Assembly: GCA_014607495.2 (NCBI GenBank)
Contig: CP053149.1
Coordinates: 14,954,120 to 15,018,119 of the forward strand
Source: Carposina sasakii
Taxonomy: Eukaryota > Arthropoda > Insecta > Lepidoptera > Carposinidae
Direction of reading: 5' to 3'
DNA length: 64,000 nt
Numbering within the stretch: position 1 is the first letter of the stretch; each line of letters begins with the position of its first letter. This document shows, one piece after another, positions 21,345 through 33,215 of the stretch. A program made the position numbers and the translations under genes. Under the pieces are notes generated by a model. That model made no database searches and was not told the origin of the DNA. It saw only the letters and a program-made list of their open reading frames with translations.

Positions 21345-22247
21345 CATCATTCATCATTTACAGCCCTGAGAAACCCACTGTTGGACATAGGCCTCCCCCA
21401 ACAACCTCCACTCCGACCGGTCGGAAGCAGCCTGTATCCAACCGAGGCCCGCGACCTTGGCCAGGTCGACAATCCACCTCGCGGGTGGCCTTCCCACGCT
21501 TCGTTTGCCGATACGTGGTATCCACTCTTGAACTTTCCGACTACATCGGCCATCAGTTCTTCGAGCTATATGCCCTGCCCATTGCCACTTTAGCTTGCTG
21601 GGCCGTTGATCTATGTCGGTGATCTTTGTACGTCTGCGGATCTCCTCATTTCTGATTCGATCAAGCAAAGAAATCCCAAGCATAGCTCTCTCCATCGCTC
21701 GCTGTGCGATCCTGAGCTTTATGAGACACATAGGTAGAGACCACGTCTCGGCACCGTAGGTCATCACTGGCAGCACGCACTGGTTGAATACCTTCGTCTT
21801 TAAGGACTGGGGTATCTTGGACACAAATAAACTTCGTAGTTTCCCGTACGCTGCCCAGCCGAGCTGGATTCGCCGATTTACCTCCTTCTTAAAGTTAGAC
21901 CTACCTAGTTTGACTGTCTGTCCCAGGTAAACATACTCGTCAACAACTTCAAGCATCGAGCTCCCAACCAGTATAGTAGTGGGCGGCACATGGACGTTCG
22001 ACATGATCTTGGTCTTGTCCATGTTCATCTCCAGGCCCACCTGTTGGGAGACTCGATTGAGGCCATCGAGCATTGTGCTTAGATTCTTCAGCGATTCTGC
22101 CATGACCACGATGTCGTCTGCGAACCGAAGGTGAGTGATGTATTCGTCATTAATATTGATGCCGATTCCTTTCAATTCGAGAAGCTTAAAGGCGTCTTCC
22201 ACTGCATTGGTGAAGAGCTTCGGAGAAATAACATCTCCTTGTCTCTA
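21345..22247 (-). pseudogene. RTE-clade LINE, 5'-truncated copy with reverse transcriptase C-terminus
   Basis: The minus-strand frame (21354-22202, open further to about 22244) encodes the end of an RTE-type reverse transcriptase. It starts with RQGDVISPKLFTNAVEDAF, then HLRFADDIVVMAE holding the catalytic FADD (residues 27-30 of the 282-residue open frame). VDEYVYLGQ, GWAAYGKLRSL and VLPVMTYGAETWSL follow, then KWQWAGHIARR and GRPPARW (237-243). The apparent start is GTG inside the domain, not a true initiation codon. One codon is missing in LIK(K)LRIAQ relative to the copies at 31112 and 35577. The 3' end has the ATGATGA-type tail, and an 11-bp target duplication flanks it, showing normal target-primed insertion with 5' truncation. 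No endonuclease domain is present. Confidence 0.85.
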
Positions 22248-22258
22248 AAATTTAATCT
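22248..22258. repeat. target-site duplication, right
   Basis: The AAATTTAATCT copy matches 21334-21344. Confidence 0.8.
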
Positions 22259-22282
22259 AACTAGCTAAAAATAATCATGTTA

Positions 22283-22345
22283 CAGTTCGTTGACCCGAGC
22301 GGGACTCGAACTATGCGAATGACAACCAGTCAATCAGTGCACTGG
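22283..22345 (-). repeat. tRNA-derived fragment
   Basis: On the minus strand AGTTCGAGTCCCGCTCGGGT is a B-box followed by an acceptor-like 3' end, as in the tRNA-derived repeats at 4576 and 15769. The A-box half is not recognisable. Confidence 0.35.
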
Positions 22346-22884
22346 AAAAAGGGGGCGCTTATTTATGGCGTTCTCTATTCTGTATTTCAGGTTTCATGAA
22401 ATGTGTGATAATTGTTCATTTGTGTTATGTGAACATTATAGTTATATATGCAAGTGATGTAGATGGTAGCGACACGCTGTAGCGCTGGCGGATATTTGTA
22501 GAACTAATTTGAAATGTATAAAACATATTGATAACTAAAAGAAAGAGACAATATCAAATTAAATTTATTCTTAAAATAGGCAGAAAATGAACTAATATGA
22601 AAAAGCGCTCGCCGCCGTTTCCCTAAGTAAACAAAAGGAAAGCATAAATATAAAACTTCATCTCTTCTTTTAGTATACCAAAACAGACGCTATAGGCTCC
22701 AAAAACTACATAAGTGGCTCTCGAAACACAATTTCATCGCTTATAAAGTAATAAAGAACAACTTTTCTAATCTCCTCAACTGTAATAAAGTCGCGTCATT
22801 ACACGAACATGTAACCACGGAAGCATGGAGGGCTTATTGTTGAAATTAATTTTAATACAATATCAACACAATTTTATCACAAGT

Positions 22885-22975
22885 GAGCTCGCCACTGGGC
22901 CCTACAGTCTCGCTGATCATAGAGCATAGGCAACTTCATGTGAGAAACCAGCAGGCCTATGGGTTATCTTTTCTG
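22885..22975 (+). repeat. decayed Penelope-arm fragment
   Basis: The words CCACTGGGCCCTAC, TCGCTGATCATAGAGC and GTGAGAAACCAG match, in order, the outer part of the Penelope-like arm at 44445-44560. Identity is low, so this is an old relic. Confidence 0.35.
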
Positions 22976-23754
22976 GCAGTTCATAGTGATGATCACCAGT
23001 TCATAGTGATGATAACTCATTCGTTACACCATTTCTTAAACTCAACAAGTTTCTTATCTATTTTAATATTATCACATTGCGGTTATATTACAGATTTATT
23101 GTATAAAAAATTGTATCATCTAGCCATTGTCGCTCTGCAAATATAGAAAAATTGAGGTAATTGTATTAAAAATTACATTACTCAGTTTTGGAACAGAATT
23201 GCCTGAACGTTCAGTAGTTAGTCCTCTGAACTTGGCTTGGTTCGTGATTCCCCTCTATCAAGTGCTGGAACTCGCGAAGCTTGGTGTCAGAATATTGCAG
23301 TTTTTATAATACTAATGCTAATATTGTTCTGGTTTTTATTATTGATTCTTAGAAAACTTGTCATGAATAGGGACTTTTTGTTTGGTACCAAATATGCAAT
23401 TGTTAAATATTAATCAAAAACATCATCATACTGCGTTGCAAGTCTACATTAATAATAGGACGTCCTTTTTGTCTTTTTTTCTTGACTTCACTTCAACCAT
23501 AATAACGTAAATTTCATAGAAATTCGTAAATAAACTAAAAGGTTTCACAAGAAACCTCACACACAGCTGGATAGTTCTAATACTATAAATACTTAAAAGT
23601 TTGGAGCGAAGTTTCCATTAGGGACACGTCCTTTGGTAATAAAAACGTGAATACTAAGATCGGATTCAATCTACCTAAGTGAAAAGTTTACGGTAAAAAG
23701 TACTTTTAATAATATTATTTGATCGAGTTTTATCCTTATCTTCTTAATATTATT
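22976..23754. other. stretch without recognised features
   Basis: Short frames at 22883-23146 and 23127-23309 overlap old repeat sequence or show no motif. Nothing else is supported. Confidence 0.4.
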
Positions 23755-24042
23755 AATATATAAAAAATCCGTGTCACTGTGTATGTTCCGAATAAACTCA
23801 AAAACGAGTCAACTGATATTCATGAAAATTGGCATATATATGTAATTTGGTCCAACTTAGATGATAGGATAGTTATTATTTAAATTAATGGTCTTAATAA
23901 CTAATAATTAATAAAAAACTGATCATCAGCGTTGGTTGTTGTTATTAATCGTACGTTCCATAAGTCTGCAACAGATGGCGCCTTCTGAATTCTTCTGTCT
24001 TTTCTGCAGTCCACGCGGACGGCGTCGCGGGCGTGCGCTAGT
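23755..24042 (+). mobile_element. ACTAG-ended Helitron-like repeat, diverged copy
   Basis: Plus strand. It starts in AAAAAATCCGTGTCACTGTG and ends with TGCAGTCCACGCGGACGGCG, GTCGCGGGCG and GCTAGT, the same terminus as 43371-43683. The interior differs and resembles a separate subfamily. Confidence 0.5.
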
Positions 24043-25884
24043 TAATATTATAAAATGAAAGCAAGTTCGTTAAATTGTTAAATTTTTTACGCTTTATTTA
24101 TTCATCCAATCTTGTTATGTTATTATTGTATGCTTGACACAGTAAAGTTTTCACGAATAAAGTTTACAACAAAGAAAATGTACAAAGGCGTGCTTATTTC
24201 TAAGAGAGATTTCATCCAGCAAACCAATCGTGAAAGAAATCGATCTTCTGGAAATTTTGAATTGTATCAGTAAAGGACTGTTATCTGATACAATTCAATA
24301 TATTTGGCGCTATCTGTCGATTTACCAAAAAGAAACTATACTTTTGCCCAAAACGTGCAATGTAACATTATAAATAACAAGGTGTACATATACTAATTAA
24401 CCGAAAGCTGGGCCTGATTGGACACAGTTGGGCCAACAAACAGTTTTAAGTTAAAGTTATATAGTTTGCGCAAACTTTTGGCCACAAACCGCATTCACAT
24501 ATTAAAGTCCCGGCGCGGCCAACTTCTAAGCGATATGCACCAGGTTTCATAATATAGTTTTTAATTAATAATTAATACTTGCGGGGAAAATGAGGGTTAC
24601 AATAATGTATGGTAGCATTACACATATGTAAAAGTGTCTTGCTTATGGCCGTAGAAGCTAATTTAATATTTTAAAAAATAACACACTATTATATTTTCAG
24701 CAGGAAAATAGGTGAATAAGTTTTTTTACCAAATTGCCTTTGCAATAGCAAACTATAGTATGATATTAGGTATTTCATATATCTTAACAAAATTCTATGA
24801 AATTAACAAGTAATATACTATTATTAATAAGTGAAATACGCAATTCATTCCATTCCTTATCTGAAAGCTAATAAGGATGTATCTATGGCATTAAATCTGC
24901 TCAGGTATGTAAAATGGGCACGTATCCGGGGAATACCCTAATAAAATAACTGATGGTATCTACAGGGACTATATGGCCGTTAAACGTAAGGTTAGGATTA
25001 GATGTGCCCTTAAACCTAGCGATACCTGATTTTACAAGTACAAATTAACATGAATATAAACTTGGGTACTCAAACTAAATTTGTTTTTACGATTATATTT
25101 CAAATTATTTCAACGAATTCGGTGTACGTTCGTTCATAGAAACTCTTTTCATGACGTTTGAAAACGGGAAATGTACGTGTGTACGTGTAGGCATTTGTGT
25201 TATGGAATTACTTAAAATTGTACAAGCTGCCGAGTTTTATACTCGACAAAGCTGAATGTTGTCGGCAATAAAGTTTAAAACGAAAAAAGTTCGCTGTGTG
25301 AATAAAATGTGGTATGGCAAAAACATGTATGCAAAAGTCTTGTGTAAATAAAAAATAGTACATACATATAGACACGGCTGTCCCTGAAATGGGGTTGCCA
25401 GAACTGTAGGATCATAAAGGGGATTCCGCAGCAACATAAAAAATATATAACACAAATATAATATATTAAAAAATATAACCAAAATTATACACATTGTAAA
25501 AGCCCCATGATGAAGTAAAAAAACTTGACATTATGCGAGGCCAGATCTTAATGATTTGTAATGATTTAAGGTGGTACATATAGAGATCGTCCGTATAATA
25601 TATTACTTTTTTCTTAATAACGTAGGTAAAGCTCACACTTTTTGATGAGAATGTCTGGAATAATATTGTCACTTACACACTTATTCTTAGGCCCTGTGCT
25701 GAAAATCAGCGCTACAAATTACTTGTAGCATATGCTGAGCATGGGACTTTTCTGTCCACGTGCACGACAGCATACACATTTTCTTATGTAATGTAAATAT
25801 TCATATCTAATTTTCTCTGTGTAATGTTGTGGTGCACTGTGTTACCGAATAAATTTATTTTATCTTTATTTATTTTTATCTTTA
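24043..25884. other. AT-rich stretch before the segmental duplication
   Basis: No gene or element recognised. Two overlapping minus-strand frames at 25237-25672 are low-complexity and hydrophobic, as expected of AT-rich noise. An ATAAATTTATTT run at 25849-25860 precedes the duplication breakpoint. Confidence 0.45.
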
Positions 25885-26128
25885 TCCATCCATATTTATA
25901 TCCTACACACACATACTTGCTGTGTCATAATTTAATTCCGCTGAATATTCATAAATATGAAAACCGAGAGATGATGAAAATAAAAGAACGGGTTGACTTT
26001 TAATGAGCTTGCTTACCGGCTGGTTTGGTCTATCATAATCTGCAAGTTTACCTCTTTATAAATCTTTTCGTTTTATTTACGCTTTAATTTGTCGTAAAGT
26101 AAGAATAGCAGTATGTTGTATGTAATAA

Positions 26129-26310
26129 ACTAGCGACACGCCCCGGCTTCGCACGGGCTATGCTATACATATAAACCTTCATCGTGAATCACTATATCTT
26201 TTAAAAAAAACCGCATTAAAATTCGTTCCCTAGTTTGAAAGATACATGCATACATAGGGACGGACAGACAGCGGCAAGCGACTTTGTTTTATAATATGTA
26301 GTGATGTGAT
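26129..26310 (+). mobile_element. ACTAG-ended Helitron-like repeat in unit A
   Basis: Starts ACTAGCGACACGCCCCGGCT, then GGGCTATGCTATACATATAA, AATCACTATATC, CCGCATTAAAATTCG, GGGACGGACAGACAGCGG and TATAATATGTAGTGATG. It is the same subfamily as 15134-15328. The equivalent in unit B (31612-31750) has lost many short pieces. Confidence 0.6.
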
Positions 26311-27212
26311 AGTTAGGTAAATAAGGAAGTAGGATGGAGCAATACGACAAATAAATGACTGTCATTTTACATCCTGAGCCTTAATGAAGTCACTGTGACA
26401 CGATCACGTGACTTATTACAGGCTCTACACATCTTCAAACCTGTGACGTCATACCTCCCGAATATCCCGACATATTTATTAGTAATCAGCTTGATACAGT
26501 GTTATCACGTCTCGAAGTGTCTCGAAGAATATTGGATTCCACAGGGCTTTAATTAAAGGGAATTGTGAAGGCACGTAACGTCTCTATATTGCATACATAA
26601 TATGTGGACGTTAAGGTGGTATATCAGAGATATATCATACGGGGATGTGTAATAAAAAATCTTGGAAAATGAGGGTAGAATTAAGGGTGAACGAACTTTG
26701 ATATTGCGGTCGTTTTGCTATGAATGTAGATTTTGGATACTGATATACCTATATTTGTTATGAGATCTGATCTGATATGAGATGAGATCGAGTGATTATG
26801 ACATGTTATTGAATTGTGTGCATAATGCCTTTTTACTATAGAATAGAAGTGCATCTGATTGCGTGGGGACGCCCTCCGTTAACTTTTGCAATTCTTGAAG
26901 AAGTACCCATGGCAAGATTTATGTGATTTACTCGTACTTGTATCATAAGATAGTGATTTTTTTTCACGACTGCAAACTTTTTTATTTTACCAGTGTTCAA
27001 TAAAAACGTAAGATATAATACCTAAGTAATGAAATAAGATTTGCTTGACTATAAAAATGTTTTCTTTAGGTAATTTAATACTGTTTAAGTAATATTTACC
27101 ATGCCTGCGAGATTTCAATCGGGCCCTTTTAATTAAACTCCCGCCAGACTCCCCGACGTTGATGCAAAAATTAATATTCCCGAAGTAAATTAAAGGCGGT
27201 TTATACTGTACT

Positions 27213-27300
27213 AGCGGGTGCCCGCGTCTTTGTCCGCGTGAACTATATGGGGTGTTGATTGGTTGCCACCATTTACGGCGGCATTCTTGAAGAACTCTAG
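27213..27300 (+). mobile_element. ACTAG-ended repeat fragment
   Basis: ACTAGCGGGTGCCCGCGTCT followed by GTCCGCGTGAACTA is the CTAG terminus of the Helitron-like family, continuing for about 70 bases. The unit B copy is at 32453-32540. Confidence 0.5.
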
Positions 27301-27925
27301 TGTTTTCTCAGGCAATAAGCTAGCAACTTATCACTATTATTAACATAATATGTTCCTGCTATGCTAAACGTGGTTGAGGGATGTCCTTTATGATCCTGCA
27401 GTTCTGGCTGGCTACAGCCGTGTGTCAGTATGTAAAACATAGGTATGTATGTACTTACCTTAGCTTTAACGAATAAAGAGCATGACAATATACCATTAAA
27501 TTTACAAATTTCATGTCGACCTAAGATTATGAATTCTGTTTAGTAAAAATATGGTTTAAACTTCGCCATTATTTGTTTAGACGTAATTAGATTTTGCAAT
27601 CAATAAGTTTTTTTTACATTCCTTAGTTTCTTATTCTTCGGGAATAGGCAGAATTTCTAGACTTACATACTTTTTATAGTACTTTAATACTTACTATAAA
27701 ATCATTTAAACTATTGAAACATCGAAATCCACATCAACATCGATATTTACTGGCAATGTTTGTCCCTGCCAAGATTCTAAAATAAGGCCTGCAGCTTATA
27801 AGGTACTCGTAGGGTTTAATGACAAACATATACAGCTTCTCATCTTTTCCCACTTCATAGAGGAGATAACATTTTATACATAGGTAGGTATATTATATTA
27901 ATATATTTTATACACATTTATTTTT

Positions 27926-28183
27926 TAGCCGCGTGGTGCCGGCAGAGTAGAGTTTGTACCACCCCTGTCTGCCCGTGGGTATCGTACGAGGCGATTGCTA
28001 AAGGTTTTCGGGAGGTGGACAGCAGCGCCTCCCGTACTGACAACATAGTCCGAAAATCACACTGCGGTTACCAACACGTCTACCCAGCGTGGTGACTATG
28101 GGCAAAACCCCCCATGGCAGTAGCCTTGTGGCGTGCCCTGGTGGAGGCCTACATCCAGCAGTGGAGTGCAATAGGCTGGCTAC
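27926..28183 (+). repeat. interspersed repeat K copy 1
   Basis: It carries TAGCCGCGTGGTGCCGGCAG, GTACCACCCC, GCAGCGCCTCCCGTACTGAC and CATAGTCCGAAAATCA words, with a tail CCAGCAGTGGAGTGCAATAG shared with LINE tails. A second copy is at 53594-53742 and a deletion-ridden one in unit B at 33055-33215. Frames on either strand are not conserved. Confidence 0.55.
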
Positions 28184-29003
28184 CATTCTATGTTCTCTAT
28201 GGAGTGTGAAAATATGAGATGCTGTCTTTATGTTTGTCATTAAACCCTACCTTTTAAGCTTAACTTTCAGAAATAATCCAATATAATATTTCTAATAGCA
28301 TCTAAAACCTTGATAAGACCTTTTAACAGCTAAAGGGCTAATAATACATCTGACGGCTCAGACTAATGCCAACGTCACACGACGCGAGCTACTGACGGTA
28401 GACAGCTATGCACCAGTATACTCGCATTACAGTATTTTTACTCGCCTTACCCGGTCAAGTAAGTGCAAGCTGCTGTTGAGAAAGTAGACAGAGTTGTAGT
28501 AGTTCCGCTCCTGACTGTCCCTCTTATGTTGCTTGCTCCCGCTTTGAGAGTGTACAGTGGAATGTCACACAACACTGTCCTAATCTGTTCTAGAAAAAAA
28601 AAACAGAATATAATCAATCGATCAGTCTGTTACCGCGCTTAGGCACTTAGGTGTAGTAAACCTTCTCGGTATTTTGGGTAAAGCCTTTAAAAGGGTTCTC
28701 TATTAAAGTCTAAAGTTATTAAATGGATATAAGTACTTTTATTTCGGCTTATGTGAGATTATTATAATCGTACTCGTATGTGAAGGGCGCGAATAGATTT
28801 ATTAGAAGAATGTTTATTTCAAGTTTTACCGATATAGGGATTACCAAGAACACTTAAAGCTGTTAAAAGTGTTTTTAAGAGACGCTTACTTAGTGCCTGT
28901 AAGGTCGTCTTGCTTCCACATCTGCTTTAATATTTCATGACACTAAAGACAAACGCTGGCAAAGTGTTATAATAATTAAGGTAGACAGATGATCAATGGA
29001 AGG

Positions 29004-29011
29004 TATGTCAC
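29004..29011. repeat. 8-bp target-site duplication, left
   Basis: TATGTCAC here and at 29567-29574 flanks the hAT-type element. The single empty copy is at 34051-34058 in unit B. Confidence 0.85.
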
Positions 29012-29566
29012 CAGTGGCGGATTAAGAGTATCCGAGGCCCTAAGATTGCTAAATAGTTAAAAAAATATATAATAGGGGCTTTTATTGCGTATGTGTAGGC
29101 AGTGTAGGTTATTTCAAAGTAATAAACAAAGTGCGACATCGAACCTTTTTGTTGAAGCAAACATATCTTAACTTGGAAGTCCAGTAATCGAAACCAGGCC
29201 ATATCGATAATACTCTTTGAAAAAATGACATAAATCTCATAATTTCCGAGATATTTCAGTGAAGTTATAAAATCAAATAATACGATACTCTCGGTACTTA
29301 GCGACTGATAATAGACTTCAAACTGCAATGTCTCAGAAAGTATGAGATTTACGCAAATTTACGACAGTTTTTCAAACAATAATTGTTTAAATAATATTTC
29401 TATGCGTGCGGGCGGGGCGCGCAGGGGCAATGAAACTGCTCGCGCTTGTGAACATATTTATTGTGGATGATCTCGATAAAATTAGATATAAAGAAACGCC
29501 AGCAGAGGATGGATGGAGAACAGAGGCCCCAAGCACGTGCTTGTAGTGCTTATACGTCCGCCACTG
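29012..29566. mobile_element. hAT-type MITE (555 bp), absent from unit B
   Basis: Terminal inverted repeats CAGTGGCGGA and TCCGCCACTG (10 bp perfect) are bracketed by the 8-bp duplication TATGTCAC. Both are diagnostic of the hAT superfamily. The interior is AT-rich. A 106-codon minus-strand frame (29008-29328) shows no BED zinc finger or hAT dimerisation motif and includes the terminus, so I regard it as non-coding. Unit B has the uninterrupted site. Confidence 0.85.
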
Positions 29567-29574
29567 TATGTCAC
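29567..29574. repeat. 8-bp target-site duplication, right
   Basis: TATGTCAC matches 29004-29011. Confidence 0.85.
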
Positions 29575-30544
29575 CCGTATATTCCTACCGCATAACCGAA
29601 CTAGCTAATGTAGTTTTGATGCATATTCATCGAAGTAACTAGAATCGTGTAACTCTCCCTTTATGAAGACATTTTGAGGCGAGTCGGAAACTATACGTAG
29701 GTGGTTGCACCCACAGTACCTACAGCTTGAGTATTTTCTCTTTGCACATATTTCTCAAGTCTCCACGTGAAAGTGAAAAGGTCTTTAGAATTCTATTTTA
29801 TAAATAGAGATTTGAGCTTTGTACATTGCATATAATTTATATAACGTAGGTACATTTACTAAAGTTGTCTTAAACGGATTATTTCACGGTTCACGGTGTG
29901 TGATTTTTAAGTGGAAACATCTCTATTTAAAATGAGGGCAGCACTTCCTTCCATAGTTTTAGTTTTTAACAGCAAATTAATCAAATCGCCTTTGCCCAAC
30001 AGTGGGACACGGTATAACTAGGTTGTCAAAAAAGGGCTAATCACTCAGTTCTATGATCATCATCGGTCCTCGTCCTAACCACGGTGACCCTAAAAGGGAT
30101 TTGCTGTAACGAAATAAAAGCACCAAATGGAGATGACGAATTAGTCAGGTATTTTACGCGCCCCTAGCACAATAAAATGGTCGATAAAGGGTGACATTTA
30201 CTGTAGATCAATTAATTCGAATGGCTTATTGTGACGCAACAGGTGATAGGAAAACTTAAAATAAACAGTTTAGTGTGAAGTTTTGTGTTCTTGTGTATTT
30301 CCCTTGTGTATTTCTACCTTATCATGTTACCTAGGTGAGATTTGCAATTTGTGTCGAGGTGTGTTAAAAGTAATTTTGAATTTATCTTTTGATAAAATTT
30401 AAAGTACCTGCTTATATTATTTGGTAAATAATATTTTTGAAATTGGATTCAGACATATAAAGAAATTCGTCTAGATCAACAATATACTTTTCACGGTGCA
30501 ATTTCCCCAAATTTAACAAAATACTTTACACACATAGTCAAGCC

Positions 30545-30720
30545 CCAAAGTTAAGAGAATTATCCCCCAAAGAGGTTGAGCAGAAGCGTGTAAAAATTAC
30601 ATATCCACTTTTCACCAGTTGGCCTGTTTTAAGTCCTACGTGGTAAGAGGTGAGCCTACCGCCGCTTTTCGGGCACAAATACAACAATCTAGCGACCGGT
30701 AACGAATCCAATAGGAAACG
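30545..30720 (-). repeat. repeat R in unit A
   Basis: Contains TTATCCCCCAAAGAGGTTGA, TCCACTTTTCACCAGTTGGC, CCTACGTGGTAAGAGGTGAG and AACGAATCCAATAGGAAACG. It matches 35015-35185 closely and 60290-60420 in inverse orientation. Confidence 0.6.
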
Positions 30721-31111
30721 TTTTTAAATAGGTACAATAAGCTAAAAGCAGGCATAGATATTGTCGGTAAGATACTCTAGGCACATTCACTTGCATAGTG
30801 TAGTTTTGACATAAAGGCTGGTTAACCACCATATGTAGTGAACAGTCACTGTGTAATGCAAGTGAGTGACACCCTGTCTAAACTGTAGTGGCATGTAAAT
30901 CTGTACTCGTGACATCAGTGTCAGACATCATAGGACTGACTTGTAGGTAATTAGGTAACTAAGGTCAAATAGTTACTTACTATTAGTTAAATACGTTTGT
31001 CAAGCTAAAGTAGTTTTGACGTTTTTGTACTATTAGTAAACTTAACTGATCTTAAGTAGTTAACTTATCAAACAGTTGTGCCTTAGTTATTTAGTTAGTT
31101 TTGATTTTATA

Positions 31112-31398
31112 TCAGCTACCTTTAGCTATGTCGGTGATCTTTGTACGTCTGCGGATCTCCTCATTTCTGATTCGATCACGCAGAGAGATCCCAAGCATAG
31201 CTCTCTCCATCGCTCGCTGTGCGATCCTGAGCTTCTTTATGAGGCACATAGTTAGAGACCACGTCTCGGCACCGTAGGTCATCACCGGCAGCACGCACTG
31301 GTTGAATACCTTCGTCTTTAAGGACTGGGGTATCTTGGACACAAATAAGCTTCGTAGTTTCCCGAACGCTGCCCAGCCGAGTTGGATTCGCCGATTTA
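31112..31398 (-). pseudogene. RTE LINE fragment at the end of unit A
   Basis: The minus-strand frame encodes INRRIQLGWAAFGKLRSLFV, VLPVMTYGAETWSL, AQRAMERAMLGISLRDR and EEIRRRTKITDI, then runs into non-RTE sequence (AKGS and stop). It lacks the FADD region because the duplication junction cuts it at 31398. Residues match 21345-22247 almost exactly. Confidence 0.8.
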
Positions 31399-33054
31399 TC
31401 CATCCATATTTAAATCCTACACACACATACTTTGTGATTCCGCTGTCCCAGGATAAAATAAAAGAACTTGACATGAGCTGCTTACCGGTGGTTTGTCATC
31501 ATAATCTGCAAACCTCTTTATAATCGTAACCTTTATTTGTGTAGTGAATATGTATCTTTTTTTGGGTGTCGGGCAAATTAATAAAATGTCATGTGAGTAT
31601 GTTGTATAACAAACAAAGCGACACCCCGCGAGAATTATATATAAACCTCATGAATCACTCTATCTTTTAAAAAAAACCGCATCATTCGTAAAAGATACCA
31701 TACTAGGGACGGACAACAGCGGCAACGATATTTTAAAATGTAGTGATGGATAGTTATAAATAAGAATAGGGTTACGACTTAAATGACTGTCATTTTTCCT
31801 TTAATGAAGTTGTGACACGATCACGTTTATTCAGGCCTACACAAACTGTGAGTCATACCTCCCGAATATCCCCATATTTTAGTAAAGCGATCAGTTATCC
31901 GTCCGAAGTGGAAAATAGATCCACAGGGCGAATTGTGAGGACGCGTCCTATATTGCATACATAATATGTGGCGAGGTGGCAAGATCTACGGGGGTGTAAA
32001 AAATCCCTTGGATGAGGGGAATTGGTGAACGAACTTTGATATGCGGTCGTTTTGCTATGAATGTAGATTTTGATACATACCTATATTTGTTATGAGATCT
32101 TCATAGAAGATCGACGATATCATTATTAATTGTGTGCATATGCCTTACTATGAATAGACCCAGGCACTGATGCGTGGGGACGCCCTCCGTTAACTTTTCA
32201 ATTCAAAATACCCATGGCAAATTTATTGGATTTACTCGTAGTATCAAAATAGATAGTGACACCTGCCTTTTTTATTTTAGGTTCAATAAAAACAGATATA
32301 ATACCTAAGTAATGCAATGATTTGCTTGACTATAAAAATGTTTCTAGATATTTATCTGTTTAGTATATTTACCATGCCTGCGAGACAATCGGGCCCTTTT
32401 AATTAAAAGTCCCCGAGTGATGCAAAAATTTATTATAAATTATTTATTTGTACTAGCGGGTGCCCGCGTCTTTGTCCGCGTGACTACATGGGGTGTTGAT
32501 ACAAAATGGTTACCACGGCATTCTTGAAGAACAGTGTTTTCTCAGGATAAGTAGCCTATTATTAACCTGTCATAATATATTCCTGAAAACGTGGTTGAGG
32601 GATGTCCTTTATGAAGTTCGGTGGCTCAGCCGTTGTCTGAGGATTATGCTTACTTAAACGAGATAAAGAGATGCCATAACCAAAATATTTAAAATCATCG
32701 TAAGATTTGAATTCTGTTTATAAAAAATGGTTTACTTATTATTTTTTAGACGTATTATTTGTGCAATCGTTACATTTTTATCTATATCTTAATAGGCAGT
32801 TCTAGATTCATACTTTTTTAGTACTGTTAATACTACTAAAAATATTTAAACTATTGAAACATAAATCAGCATCAACATGTGTTTTGGCTTTGTCCCGCCA
32901 AATTCTAAAATAAAATAAGACATCATACACATGCAGCTTATAATGGAGGGTTTAATGAAAAATATACACTTCTCATCTTTGTCCCACTTCATAGAGGAGA
33001 TACATTTATAATGTATTATAATTATATTATATATTTTAATACAATATTATTCTT

Positions 33055-33215
33055 TTAGCTAACGTGGTGCAAGTAGAGGTCCCTGTTGCCCGTTATCCGA
33101 GATTGTAAATCGGGATGGACAGCAGCGTCCCACTAACATATAAAAACAACCAACAACCCAGCTGAATCATCAGTAGTGTGCGTGCTGGTGCCTACATCAG
33201 CAAGTCAATAGCTCT
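33055..33215 (+). repeat. repeat K in unit B, heavily deleted
   Basis: AACGTGGTGC, GGACAGCAGCG and GGTGCCTACATCAGCA are residual words of the 27926-28183 copy; about half of its bases are missing. Confidence 0.45.

Larger units (their letters stand above)
25885..31398. repeat. tandem segmental duplication, unit A (5514 bp)
   Basis: Unit A and unit B (31399-35863) carry the same ordered content: TCCATCCATATTTA start, ACTAG repeat, repeat K, a long unique section, repeat R and an RTE fragment. The junction at 31395-31398 shares TTTA with both outer breakpoints (25881-25884 and 35860-35863), as expected of a tandem duplication through microhomology. Unit A alone contains the hAT-type MITE at 29012-29566. 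Confidence 0.85.
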
